A DNA stretch of 64,000 nt from Roseibium aquae. Its GTDB lineage: Bacteria > Pseudomonadota > Alphaproteobacteria > Rhizobiales > Stappiaceae. The stretch covers positions 124,001-188,000 of the forward strand of contig NZ_VXDC01000006.1 in NCBI RefSeq assembly GCF_008711285.1, read 5' to 3'. Below, piece by piece: positions 9,736 through 17,634 of this stretch (positions are counted from its first letter, which is position 1; each line of letters begins with the position of its first letter). Made by a program: the position numbers and the translations under genes. The notes beneath the pieces are model-generated. The model ran no database searches, had not been told where the DNA came from, and saw only the letters and a program-made list of their open reading frames with translations.

Positions 9736-11115
9736 ATGACCGATTGGCTGCCGCCACTTTCCTCCACCGACCGGCCGCTTTACAGAGCCATTCTTGACGC
9801 CCTGCGCCGCGATATCGTCAGCGGCCGGCTGAAAACCGGAGACCGTCTGCCCGCGCAACGACAGCTGGCGGAGCGTCTCAGCATCGATTTCACCACAGTC
9901 AGCCGCGCCTACAACCAGGCGCGGGCCCTTGGCCTGATCGAGGCTCATGTGGGGCGCGGCACGTTCGTCGCGGGGCGCGGCATGCAGATGAGCGGAACGG
10001 GATCCCGGCGGGCCATCGACATGAGCATGAATCAGCCGCCTCCCATTGCGGATAACGGCTTGGCCACACAACTGCGCGGCATGATGGCACAGTGCCTGAC
10101 CGCCAATACGGTGGAACTGTTGCAGGCCTATCGCGGCGCCGGGGGAACGGAAGCGGACCGGATCCTTGGTTGCCACTGGCTGGAAAGGCGCAGCCTGACA
10201 GTCCCGCCCGACCGCCTGCTGGTGGCCCCCGGCGCTCAGGCCGCCCTGCTTGCAAGCCTGTCCACGCTGGCCCGCGAAGGCGACACCCTCCTGTGCGACG
10301 CCCTCACCTATCCCGGTTTCCGGGCCGCGGCGGCGCAGTTGCGGCTCAAGGTCTGCGGACTGGCCACCGACGCCAATGGCATTCTCCCCCAGGCGCTGGA
10401 CACCGCCTGCCAAAGTCTGGGGGCCCGCGTCCTTTATCTCTGCCCCACCTTGAACAATCCGACCACGCTGACGATGTCCGGCGACAGGCGCGCGGAGATC
10501 GCCGGGATCGTGCGGCGGCACGATCTGCTGCTGCTGGAAGACGATGCTTATGGCGCGCTGGACCCGGACGCTCCGCCGCCGCTTGCCGCACGCGTGCCCG
10601 ACCGGACGATCTACATCGGTGGCCTGGCAAAATGCCTGTCTCCCGCCTTGCGGATGGCCTATATGGTGGCCCCGGATGCAGGGCTCTCTTCACGGCTCGC
10701 CGGGGCGTTGCGGGCATGTTCGGGCATGACCTGCCCGCTCAGCACGGCCGTCATGCGGGGATGGAGCGAAGCTGGCCTGGCCGAGGCCGCCCTTGCCGCC
10801 ATACGGGCGGAAACGGCCAACCGCCAGTCTATCGCAAGAGCCCTCTTGCCGCAGAACCTCCTGATGACAGACCCCAGCGCGTTCCACGCCTGGCTGACCT
10901 TGCCGGGCGCCTGGACACGTGGCGAATTTCTGCTGCATCTGCGCGCCAGAGACATCGGCGCCGTGGCCAGCGACGCGTTTTCCACTGGGCCCGCGCCGGA
11001 AGCCATCCGGCTCGGCTTGGGAGCGCCGGAAAGCGCCGACGACTTGACCCGCAGCCTGACGGCAGTAGCCGATCTGCTCGCGCAGCCCCCCGCGCTCGCC
11101 GGCGGAATTGTATGA
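9736..11115 (+). CDS. MocR/PdxR-type regulator (GntR wHTH + aminotransferase domain)
   Basis: A 459-residue fusion of an N-terminal GntR winged helix (RPLYRAILDALRRDIVSGRL, then GDRLPAQRQLAERLSIDFTTVSRAY) with a fold-type I aminotransferase domain. The PLP lysine is in YIGGLAKCLSPALRMAY near residue 300, and the LLLEDDAYGAL strand carries the PLP-ring Asp. MocR regulators use PLP as a ligand and normally control a neighbouring gene. The ATG at 9736 (MTDWLPPLSS) is chosen because an upstream TTG at 9694 would place coding sequence over the candidate operator. It is transcribed toward the DUF983 gene, 137 bases downstream, which shares its upstream motif. Confidence 0.9.
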   Translation: MTDWLPPLSSTDRPLYRAILDALRRDIVSGRLKTGDRLPAQRQLAERLSIDFTTVSRAYNQARALGLIEAHVGRGTFVAGRGMQMSGTGSRRAIDMSMNQPPPIADNGLATQLRGMMAQCLTANTVELLQAYRGAGGTEADRILGCHWLERRSLTVPPDRLLVAPGAQAALLASLSTLAREGDTLLCDALTYPGFRAAAAQLRLKVCGLATDANGILPQALDTACQSLGARVLYLCPTLNNPTTLTMSGDRRAEIAGIVRRHDLLLLEDDAYGALDPDAPPPLAARVPDRTIYIGGLAKCLSPALRMAYMVAPDAGLSSRLAGALRACSGMTCPLSTAVMRGWSEAGLAEAALAAIRAETANRQSIARALLPQNLLMTDPSAFHAWLTLPGAWTRGEFLLHLRARDIGAVASDAFSTGPAPEAIRLGLGAPESADDLTRSLTAVADLLAQPPALAGGIV

Positions 11116-11126
11116 CACTTTGACGC

Positions 11127-11159
11127 GACAATAAGACATACAATATCCATTCATTTGAC
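11127..11159 (+). promoter_or_regulatory. candidate MocR operator, copy B
   Basis: GACAAT at 11127-11132, an 11-base spacer, TATCCAT at 11144-11150 and CATTTGAC ending at 11159 repeat the layout found upstream of the MocR gene. It lies 93 bases before the ATG of the DUF983 gene and just after the MocR stop. A shared site suggests one regulator for both promoters. Binding is not shown. Confidence 0.5.
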
Positions 11160-11252
11160 TCCGGATTTTTGCTAGAACTCCCGGACATTGAAGAAGTGGC
11201 GTGGCCCGGATCTTTCGGCACGGCCCGCCTGATTTTGTTGGGAGTCATCCTC

Positions 11253-11645
11253 ATGACCGGCACACATTCCACCGCATGGCCCAAACTGCCCCCCTATACC
11301 ACCGGCCCGCGGGGCCTATGCCCGCGCTGCGGTCAGGGAAAACTGTTCAACGGCTTCCTGACCCTGCGCCCGTCTTGCGAGGTGTGCGGACTGGATTACT
11401 CATTCGCCGATCCGGCCGACGGCCCGGCCTTTTTCGTGATTTGCTTCGGCTGTATTCCCAGCGTTGCGCTGGCGATCTGGATCGAGATCGCCTACACGGC
11501 GCCTTATTGGGTCCACCTGTTCACCAGCCTGCCGTTTCTGCTTCTCACCTGCATTCCGCCCCTGCGGCCTTTGAAGGGATGGCTGGTCGCCAGCGAGTAC
11601 TTCTATAAGGCCGGAGAAGGAAAACTGGCGGATCGCGGCAGCTGA
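11253..11645 (+). CDS. DUF983 family membrane protein
   Basis: A 130-residue protein. It begins with a short cytoplasmic part carrying a zinc-ribbon-like CPRCGQGKLF...CEVCGLDY (two CxxC pairs), then DPADGPAFFVICF and two predicted transmembrane segments (about residues 58-80 and 88-108), ending in a conserved LKGWLVASEYFYKA stretch. This is the DUF983 pattern. No biochemical function is established for the family. The ATG at 11253 is preceded by GGGAG at a good distance, whereas the longer frame starting at 11169 has no such site. Its likely regulator is the MocR protein upstream, from the shared upstream motif. Confidence 0.85.
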   Translation: MTGTHSTAWPKLPPYTTGPRGLCPRCGQGKLFNGFLTLRPSCEVCGLDYSFADPADGPAFFVICFGCIPSVALAIWIEIAYTAPYWVHLFTSLPFLLLTCIPPLRPLKGWLVASEYFYKAGEGKLADRGS

Positions 11646-11878
11646 CCGGCCGAGGTCGTGAAGGGCGGCCCGCCAGGCAAGCCCCGCCGAAAACCAATGC
11701 GTGCCAAGAAAAGGACCGACCAGGACTTGGATACGCCGCATCCGGGCCAGTTCAAACAGATCTCCGGCCGGTCTCTGTCATGGCCGGTCAAATGCGTTTT
11801 CTGTCTGTTTGTTTAGAAAACGGCAATGGACTTACGATAATGTACGGTCCCGTGTAACTGGCAACGGAGCTTCAGGCT

Positions 11879-12388
11879 GTGGCTGTGTCGGACGAAACTG
11901 ACAACCCGCAGGACGGATCTGACGACCCGCAGGCGGAGAACGCCTATTTTGACGCGGACCTGCCCCGCGAGCGCCGGTCGCGCGTTCTGAAAAAGGGCAA
12001 GCTGATTTTCGATGGCGGCTTGCGCAGCGTACCTGTGCTTGTGCGCAACATCTCCAACAGCGGTGCCAAGCTTCAATTCGAACAAGCGTACCTGCTTCCA
12101 AAGGTGTTCACCCTCCATATCGAACTGGACGATTTCGAGGTCGAATGCGAACGGCGCTGGGAAAACGGGCTGCACTGCGGCGTGGCGTTCGTTGGCGACA
12201 AAAAATATGTCGGCAGGGAGCGGGTCCAGGTGCTCAAGCCGTCCGATCACGAGCTCGTTGAGAAAATCGATGCGGATCGGGTCACTCTGGATGGGTATTA
12301 CCAGCGGGCTCATACACCTGGCCAGGCCGCGCCCCGCGAACCAACCCCGCCGAAGTCGACGCGGCGGGTGTTCGGCAAACGCCGCTGA
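11879..12388 (+). CDS. PilZ domain protein
   Basis: A 169-residue protein with a single PilZ-like domain at about residues 25-125. An arginine-rich RERRSRVLKKGKLIF leads the domain, followed by VRNISNSGAKLQFE, which carries the (D/N)-x-S-x-x-G signature of cyclic di-GMP binding. The first 25 residues are acidic and the last 35 are Pro/Arg-rich, both probably disordered. The start is a GTG with CGGAG upstream. It likely acts as a small cytoplasmic c-di-GMP effector. Its target is unknown, since neighbours are a DUF983 gene and a tRNA. The RxxxR part of the motif is not a textbook match, so ligand binding is probable rather than certain. Confidence 0.8.
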   Translation: MAVSDETDNPQDGSDDPQAENAYFDADLPRERRSRVLKKGKLIFDGGLRSVPVLVRNISNSGAKLQFEQAYLLPKVFTLHIELDDFEVECERRWENGLHCGVAFVGDKKYVGRERVQVLKPSDHELVEKIDADRVTLDGYYQRAHTPGQAAPREPTPPKSTRRVFGKRR

Positions 12389-12495
12389 CCCCATCGACCC
12401 ACGCGAGCCTCTACCCTCGAGAACGGCGATTGAAGCGGATCGCAAGAGCTGTCACTCGCCTGCGCGCCATCGATATCCAGCAATGTTCGGAAAAC

Positions 12496-12570
12496 TGGCT
12501 GGGGTGGAAGGATTCGAACCTTCGCATGGCGGTACCAAAAACCGCTGCCTTACCGCTTGGCTACACCCCA
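12496..12570 (-). tRNA. tRNA-Gln (anticodon TTG)
   Basis: On the minus strand a 75-base cloverleaf begins TGGGGTGTAGCCAAGCGG. The acceptor stem TGGGGTG pairs with CACCCCA. The anticodon arm GCGGT-TTTTGGT-ACCGC gives anticodon TTG, and the T arm contains GGTTCGAATCC. CCA is encoded at 12496-12498. It decodes CAA and CAG. Confidence 0.95.
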
Positions 12571-12944
12571 ATGCCGTGGTGAGGGTGTATAGCGGGGCGT
12601 TTGCGGGAGTGCAAGGGTCCTTTATGCGTTTTCTCGCCGCTGCCCCGGATGTTTTCAACAGGCTTCAAAATGGCGCTTGAGATCCCGGTTTTTGGATCGC
12701 CGGCTAAACGCCGGCGATGCCCGGATTGAGTGTTTCTCCATGATCCGGCGGCAAAACTTCCGCCGTTCCCGGCAGGGGAAAGGCCCTGGCGCCGGCGGAT
12801 CGAGACGCACTTGCCCCGGACATGAAAAAGTCCGCCACAGTCCGAAGAAGACCCTTGCAGGATCAAAACCGGAGTGATAATTACCCGCTCCATCAGTGGC
12901 GGTGTGCCATTGCCCGGCCATGATGAAACATCTTGGCAGAATGT
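12571..12944. other. intergenic spacer between two tRNA genes
   Basis: These 374 bases separate tRNA-Gln from tRNA-Pro. The only structure seen is a perfect 9-bp inverted repeat at 12696-12718. The open frames across the stretch look like non-coding translations. The tRNA promoters should be inside but cannot be placed with confidence. Confidence 0.5.
12696..12718. repeat. short inverted repeat (hairpin)
   Basis: ATCGCCGGC and GCCGGCGAT form a perfect 9-bp stem around a 5-base loop (TAAAC). No T-run follows on either strand, so it is not a normal terminator. It resembles small REP-like palindromes common between alphaproteobacterial genes. Confidence 0.5.
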
Positions 12945-13021
12945 CGGAGTGTAGCGCAGCCTGGTAGCGCACCTCGTTCGGGACGAGGGGGTCGGAGGTT
13001 CGAATCCTCTCACTCCGACCA
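12945..13021 (+). tRNA. tRNA-Pro (anticodon CGG)
   Basis: A 77-base cloverleaf. The acceptor stem CGGAGTG pairs with CACTCCG. The anticodon arm CTCGT-TCGGG-ACGAG reads anticodon CGG, the T arm has GGTTCGAATCC, and CCA is encoded at the 3' end. A run of six T follows the CCA directly, which may end transcription. It decodes CCG. Confidence 0.95.
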
Positions 13022-13079
13022 TTTTTTGAATATCCTGATTTTAAAGCGGTTTTCCAGCGCCTCGAACGAAGCGAGGGAC

Positions 13080-13152
13080 CCGGAATTGCATACCAATTAC
13101 TGGGCCAACGGTTCAGGCGGGTCCTTCGGACCTGACTGCCCAAGAATTCCGG
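13080..13152. repeat. possible REP-like palindromic element
   Basis: CCGGAATT at 13080-13087 is the inverse of AATTCCGG at 13145-13152, and a small GGTCC/GGACC hairpin (13120-13132) sits between them. The region lies in the spacer between tRNA-Pro and the dehydrogenase gene. Only the inverted ends and hairpin are seen. Family membership is a guess. Confidence 0.35.
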
Positions 13153-13272
13153 ATGCCCGAAGACGGCGTTGGCTGCTGGCGAACCAAAAACCAAGCATCC
13201 CGCCCTTCGATGTCCGCATTGCGCCCCGATTCAAGCGGCCGGAAAACTGACGCGGCCTTCGAGATGCCCAAG

Positions 13273-14346
13273 TTACGTATTCGATCCGTGGATTGCCTGG
13301 ATAACGGCATCGGTCACTTCGCGCGTTGTCGCTTTGCCACCGACATCCGGCGTGAGGATGCCGGCATCGCAGACCCGCTCGACCGCAGTCATCAGGCGTT
13401 CACTGGATTCCAGCTCGCCGAGGTGATCCAGCATCTGCGAGGCCGTCCAGAATGTTGCAATGGGATTGGCAATGCCCTTGCCCGTGATATCGAATGCGGA
13501 TCCGTGGATGGGCTCGAACATCGATGGAAACCGCCGCTCTGGATCAATATTGGCTGTAGGAGCTACGCCCAAACTGCCGGCCAAGGCACCGGCCAGATCG
13601 GACAGGATGTCCGCATGGAGATTGGTCGCAACAATGGTATCGAGGCTTTGCGGGTTCTTGACCATTCGAACGGTCATCGCGTCTACCAGCATTTTATCCC
13701 AGGTCACATCCGGGAACTCTTTCGCGACTTCCGCGGCGATTTCATCCCACATGACCATACCGTGGCGCTGCGCATTGGACTTGGTCACCACCGTTAGCAG
13801 CTTTCGCGGGCGCGATTGCGCCAGCTTGAATGCATATCGCATGATGCGGGTGACACCGGCACGGGTGAAGATGGCGACTTCCGTGCCCACCTCTTCCGGC
13901 AAACCACGGTGCGCACGCCCGCCATTTCCGGAATATTCGCCTTCCGAGTTCTCGCGCACAATCACCCAGTCCAGATCCCCAACCCCAACGCCCCGCAGTG
14001 GGGAAGTCACGCCGGGAATAATCTTGGTCGGCCGGACATTGGCGTATTGGTCAAACCCCTGACAGATCGGCAGGCGCAGGCCCCAAAGGGTGATGTGGTC
14101 GGGGACGTCCGGCGCGCCGACAGCTCCGAAATAGATCGCATCGAAGGGCTTGAGCTGGTCCAACCCGTCTGCCGGCATCATCTCGCCATGTTTTTTGTAG
14201 TAGTCCGATCCCCAGTCGAAAAAGGTGAGATTGAACCGCACATCTCCAGCCCGTTGCGCAAGCGCGGCCAGGACCTCAGCGCCAGCATCGATCACTTCAG
14301 GCCCAATGCCGTCCGCCGGTATGGCTGCAATCTCAAAAGTGCGCAT
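13273..14346 (-). CDS. tartrate/D-malate dehydrogenase (isocitrate/isopropylmalate dehydrogenase family)
   Basis: A 357-residue beta-decarboxylating dehydrogenase. The N-terminus is AAIPADGIGPEVI. The GAVGAPDVPDHITLWGLRLPI stretch and RENSEGEYSGNGG are typical of tartrate dehydrogenase/decarboxylase and D-malate dehydrogenase (TtuC/DmlA) rather than LeuB. The metal and substrate residues follow in VDAMTVRMVKNP and TNLHADILSDLAGALAGSLG, with FEPIHGSAFDITGKG after them. It uses NAD and a divalent metal on tartrate, D-malate or related hydroxy acids. An AGGA site precedes the ATG. It is divergent from a LysR gene with 139 bases between, the classic layout for LysR control of a catabolic enzyme. 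Confidence 0.88.
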   Translation of the reverse strand: MRTFEIAAIPADGIGPEVIDAGAEVLAALAQRAGDVRFNLTFFDWGSDYYKKHGEMMPADGLDQLKPFDAIYFGAVGAPDVPDHITLWGLRLPICQGFDQYANVRPTKIIPGVTSPLRGVGVGDLDWVIVRENSEGEYSGNGGRAHRGLPEEVGTEVAIFTRAGVTRIMRYAFKLAQSRPRKLLTVVTKSNAQRHGMVMWDEIAAEVAKEFPDVTWDKMLVDAMTVRMVKNPQSLDTIVATNLHADILSDLAGALAGSLGVAPTANIDPERRFPSMFEPIHGSAFDITGKGIANPIATFWTASQMLDHLGELESSERLMTAVERVCDAGILTPDVGGKATTREVTDAVIQAIHGSNT

Positions 14347-14447
14347 ATCAAATTCCTATTTTCGTTAAAGGGGCTTAGTCGCCCTGCCCATGGACCGCCG
14401 CATCTCTTCCCATAGTTTGCAAGTCCGTGCCGTTGCAGCAATGGCAA

Positions 14448-14469
14448 AACAATCATATAAAAAATTGTT
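14448..14469. promoter_or_regulatory. inverted repeat, candidate LysR-type operator
   Basis: AACAAT (14448-14453) and ATTGTT (14464-14469) form a perfect 6-bp dyad with a 10-base AT-rich centre, about 16 bases before the LysR ATG and overlapping a TATAAT-like hexamer at 14469-14474. Position and symmetry fit a site controlling the divergent dehydrogenase and LysR promoters. The role is inferred. Confidence 0.45.
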
Positions 14470-14485
14470 ATAATCGGGACGTGAT

Positions 14486-15400
14486 ATGGAACTCCGTCAA
14501 CTCAGGTGCTTCATTGCAGTCGCGGATACGCTGCATTTTGGAAGGGCCGCTCAAAAGCTGAGCATGCTTCCGGCATCCCTGGGTCGGCATATCAAGTTGC
14601 TGGAAGACAATCTCGGCAGCCGGTTGCTTACCCGCACGACACGCAGCGTCGTGCTTACCCCGTCAGGCAATGAATTCCTGACCGCGGCACGGGACATCGT
14701 GGAGAGAGCCGACAGACTGGAGGCGTCATTTCGCGAAAGCCAACGCAACAAAACATCGGTTCTGCGGATTGGCGCGATCGACAGCGCAGCGGTTGGCCTG
14801 ATTCCCCAGATCCTTCCCCATTTTCGGGATGCCCATCCGGACATTGATATTCAGCTACTGGAACAAAAGACAATTCGGCTTTTGCCCCGTTTGCTGACCG
14901 GACGTCTCGATGTCGCGATCGTCCGCCCGCCCGAGATCGTTGACCAGCGCCTGATGCTGAATTCCCTGTTCCATGAGACGGCTGTCGTCGCGGTGCCCAG
15001 TTCCCATCCGCTCGCATCCAGGGCGACGCTAACGGTTGAGGACATGGCGGATGAACCCCTCATCGTCCCCGACAAGGGATCCCGGCCCCACAGTCATGAC
15101 CTGACCATAAAGCTGTTCCTGGAAGCTGGTTTGAGTGCACGCGTCGCCCAAATTGCCGAAGAAAAGCAAACCATTGTCAATCTGGTGAGCACCGGGGTTG
15201 GCATCGCCATCGTCCCGCGCTGGATTTCCCGGCTCGCGGTCGGCGGTGTGACGTTTGTGTCCCTGGATTTGCCATCGGGATCGGCAAGAAACAGACTGGC
15301 GCTTTCCGTTGCCTGGGTCCGGGACACCAGAGATCCGGCCCGGGATGCATTTCTGGACGTGCTCCACCAAAAGACGGAGCAGTTGGCGCAATCGGCATGA
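14486..15400 (+). CDS. LysR-family transcriptional regulator
   Basis: A 304-residue LTTR. The N-terminal helix-turn-helix reads MELRQLRCFIAVADTLHFGRAAQKL, then LGRHIKLLEDNLGSRLLTRTTR. The rest is a periplasmic-binding-like effector domain (about residues 90-295) with the SHPLASRATLTVEDMADEPLIV linker region and a STGVGIAIVPRWIS effector strand. It is likely to activate the divergent tartrate/malate dehydrogenase gene, and perhaps the TAXI binding-protein gene 151 bases downstream. The effector is unknown; a hydroxy-dicarboxylate would fit. HTH and length are canonical. Confidence 0.92.
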   Translation: MELRQLRCFIAVADTLHFGRAAQKLSMLPASLGRHIKLLEDNLGSRLLTRTTRSVVLTPSGNEFLTAARDIVERADRLEASFRESQRNKTSVLRIGAIDSAAVGLIPQILPHFRDAHPDIDIQLLEQKTIRLLPRLLTGRLDVAIVRPPEIVDQRLMLNSLFHETAVVAVPSSHPLASRATLTVEDMADEPLIVPDKGSRPHSHDLTIKLFLEAGLSARVAQIAEEKQTIVNLVSTGVGIAIVPRWISRLAVGGVTFVSLDLPSGSARNRLALSVAWVRDTRDPARDAFLDVLHQKTEQLAQSA

Positions 15401-15412
15401 CGCCTATTATTA

Positions 15413-15430
15413 AAATTAATTATATAATTT
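15413..15430. promoter_or_regulatory. AT-rich dyad upstream of TAXI binding-protein gene
   Basis: AAATT at 15413-15417 and AATTT at 15426-15430 flank an 8-base AT centre in a strikingly AT-rich patch. It lies between the LysR stop and the next gene, about 120 bases before its ATG. It could be a promoter or second LysR site. It is weak evidence alone. Confidence 0.3.
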
Positions 15431-15551
15431 GTGTGATCTGGGTCGATCGAAGCGATCGAACTAACCTTTCTCCGGTCAGAGCCGCGTCTCTATCCCGCAA
15501 AGGAGGTTGCGGGCTGGGACAGCAGGCTCCAACCAAAATCCGGAGGAGCAC

Positions 15552-16547
15552 ATGAAAATCAATCTGATAACCGGCGCCGTCGTGATCGCCGCCATCACCG
15601 CACTGCCAGCTGTTGCGGACAGCCAGGCGCTGGACAAGACGGGCTGGCCCGAAAGCTTCACCGTTGGAACCGGCTCACAAGGCGGAACATATTTTGGATA
15701 TGGCACCGGTTGGGCAAACATCGCCGGTGAGGAACTCGGCGTTTCCGGCGCGGCGGAGGTCACAGGTGGTCCGATGCAGAATATGGCTCTGGTGCATTCC
15801 GGCGATCTGCCGTTTGGCATGACCACGATGGGCCCCGCGGCGGAATCCATAGCTGGCTCCAACCCGATTGCGCCCGGCCTGAAGATGGACAAGGCCTGCG
15901 CCATGTTCCCGATGTATCAAACACCGTTCTCCATCACCGCGTTAAGCTCATCGGGCATTACGTCCGTTGCTGACATACCGGAAGGCGCGCGGATTGGTTT
16001 TGGACCGGCCGGTTCCACGTCCGACACCTATTTCCCGCGCATGATGGAAGAACTGGGCGTCAAGTTTGAAAGACGCAACGGGGGCTGGTCGGACCTTGGC
16101 AGTCAGTTGCAGGATGGTCTGCTGGACGTGATCGCATTCGCGGCCGGCGTCCCTGTTCCAGCGGTCAGCCAGCTCGAAGTCCAGACGGACATCAACATTA
16201 TCGAGTTCACGGAAGAAGAGCAGGCCAAGATCACCGGGGCGTTCCCAGTTTCAGATTTTGACATTGCCGCGGAAACCTACAGCTCTCTGGATAATCCGGC
16301 CCGCTCGGTTTCCATGTGGAACTTTGCGATCGCAAACTGCGACCTTCCCGAGACCTTCGTCTACGGCGTCGTGAAGGCCGTGATGTCCGACAACGAAAGA
16401 ATGGTGAATACACATAAGGCCGCTCGCTCGACCCTGCCTGAATTCTGGGATCGCAACAAGGTGATGAAATGGCACCCGGGCGCCTCCCGCTGGTTCCAGG
16501 AAAATGCGGGCGCGGATATTCCTGCCGACATGATCTACAGCAACTGA
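15552..16547 (+). CDS. TAXI-family TRAP transporter solute-binding protein
   Basis: A 331-residue secreted protein. Residues 1-22 are a Sec signal (INLITGAVVIAAITALPAVA, cleaved near VADSQ). The mature part has the TAXI hallmark FTVGTGSQGGTYFGYG, followed by GPMQNMALVHSGDLPFGMT. This is the periplasmic receptor of tripartite ATP-independent transporters. The membrane subunits that usually sit beside it are absent here, so it is an orphan in this window. The ATG at 15552 has a strong GGAGGA site; 15 upstream in-frame codons are not needed. A hairpin terminator follows. The ligand may be related to the hydroxy acid handled by the dehydrogenase nearby; this is inference. Confidence 0.88.
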   Translation: MKINLITGAVVIAAITALPAVADSQALDKTGWPESFTVGTGSQGGTYFGYGTGWANIAGEELGVSGAAEVTGGPMQNMALVHSGDLPFGMTTMGPAAESIAGSNPIAPGLKMDKACAMFPMYQTPFSITALSSSGITSVADIPEGARIGFGPAGSTSDTYFPRMMEELGVKFERRNGGWSDLGSQLQDGLLDVIAFAAGVPVPAVSQLEVQTDINIIEFTEEEQAKITGAFPVSDFDIAAETYSSLDNPARSVSMWNFAIANCDLPETFVYGVVKAVMSDNERMVNTHKAARSTLPEFWDRNKVMKWHPGASRWFQENAGADIPADMIYSN

Positions 16548-16558
16548 TTGCCGTCTTT

Positions 16559-16591
16559 GCCTGCACGGAGTTCCCCCGTGCAGGCTTTTTT
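16559..16591 (+). terminator. rho-independent terminator after TAXI gene
   Basis: GCCTGCACGG (16559-16568) pairs perfectly with CCGTGCAGGC (16576-16585) over a 7-base loop, and six T follow at 16586-16591. It lies 12 bases after the stop codon. Confidence 0.93.
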
Positions 16592-16865
16592 CCGGCCCCA
16601 CCGAAAGGCACGCGGCGTTCCATCCGACCGAGACAAGCGGCAGCGCCGACGCCCGTGGACGGACATGGCGGGCCACCTATTGCTCCATAAGCGCGATACC
16701 ATTTGCTAACCAAATTGCGTGAAACACGCGCGTATTCTCGGCCATTGACCATTTTTAGGCGTTTTGTCGGCTAGCATCCTTTGCATCGTCACACAGAGGG
16801 TGCAGCCGGTTCTAGTTCACCAGGCAAGACCGTGCACTCCGGCGTCTTTGAAGGGTGCTCCGGCG

Positions 16866-17588
16866 GTGAAAAATTCTAGTGCCAAGGATCAGGCCACACG
16901 ATTGAGCGGTCCCCATATCTGCACCGGGGTGGGCAACCAGGTCACGGCCGTCATCCGTGACAGCCTGTTATGGGCCGCCGATCAGAAGGGAGGCACCCTG
17001 ACCGCTTCGGAAATCTCGGGCATCATCGACAATGTATCCAGCTCCGAAAGTCTGTTTCGGATTTACCAGCACAACTACAACAAATGCGGCGAGATACACG
17101 AACGGCGCAAGTTCGTCATCATGGACAAGAATTTCTTCTCCGTGTTCGTTATCCGGATACTATGCAGGAGAACGGCAAAAAGGGTCTTCAGCGACCAGAT
17201 CAAGCGCTCCGACCGGTTCTGGGAGGTTCATTTTGCCCGGGCTCAAGCCGATTTTTTCGATACGGAAATCGATCAGGAGTTCAAAGACCACCTTTATGCC
17301 CGCTATCGGGATCTGACCCGGATCCATACGGCTCAGCTTTCGCCCAAGCAGATTGTCGGAGATACGGATCTGATCAAGATCGTCCGCAATACGGTGATGC
17401 ACATGCAAAAGCGCCCCGACTACAGCGAGGCCTTTTCCAACTGCGTCAACCAGGTGCTGTCAAAGACCTATCACGCTTTCGGCCCCTCCCCCATCAAGAT
17501 TTCGGAGCCTCTGGTGGAGAAATACACCAAAGCTTTGAGAGAGGATCCGCTTCTGGGTCCGAAACCGAAAACGGCCATCCTTGGTTAG
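16866..17588 (+). CDS. hypothetical protein, about 240 aa
   Basis: Not recognised. The frame is open from 16764, but the only start there is TTG. A GTG at 16866 after a purine-rich stretch (GAAGGGTGC) is preferred, giving about 240 residues. The protein is soluble by appearance, rich in charged and aromatic residues, with no signal peptide or long hydrophobic run. The middle (FFSVFVIRILCRRTAKRVF, then RSDRFWEVHFARAQADFF) looks helical. The C-terminal part continues as helices ending in a proline-rich tail (LLGPKPKTAILG). It is bounded upstream by the TAXI terminator and is convergent with the GGDEF-EAL gene, so it is its own transcription unit. No function is proposed. Confidence 0.65.
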   Translation: MKNSSAKDQATRLSGPHICTGVGNQVTAVIRDSLLWAADQKGGTLTASEISGIIDNVSSSESLFRIYQHNYNKCGEIHERRKFVIMDKNFFSVFVIRILCRRTAKRVFSDQIKRSDRFWEVHFARAQADFFDTEIDQEFKDHLYARYRDLTRIHTAQLSPKQIVGDTDLIKIVRNTVMHMQKRPDYSEAFSNCVNQVLSKTYHAFGPSPIKISEPLVEKYTKALREDPLLGPKPKTAILG

Positions 17589-17634
17589 GCCGGGCCCGGG
17601 CAAGGCGCAAATCCATTAAAGACCGGGACCAAGG

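Noticed and set aside
12496-13021. tRNA pair as an integration site
   Set aside because: No integrase gene, direct att repeat or foreign-looking island follows either tRNA. The genes nearby are ordinary metabolic ones.
12655-13194. Open frame spanning the tRNA-Pro region on the minus strand
   Set aside because: It reads through a tRNA gene and has no protein-like composition.
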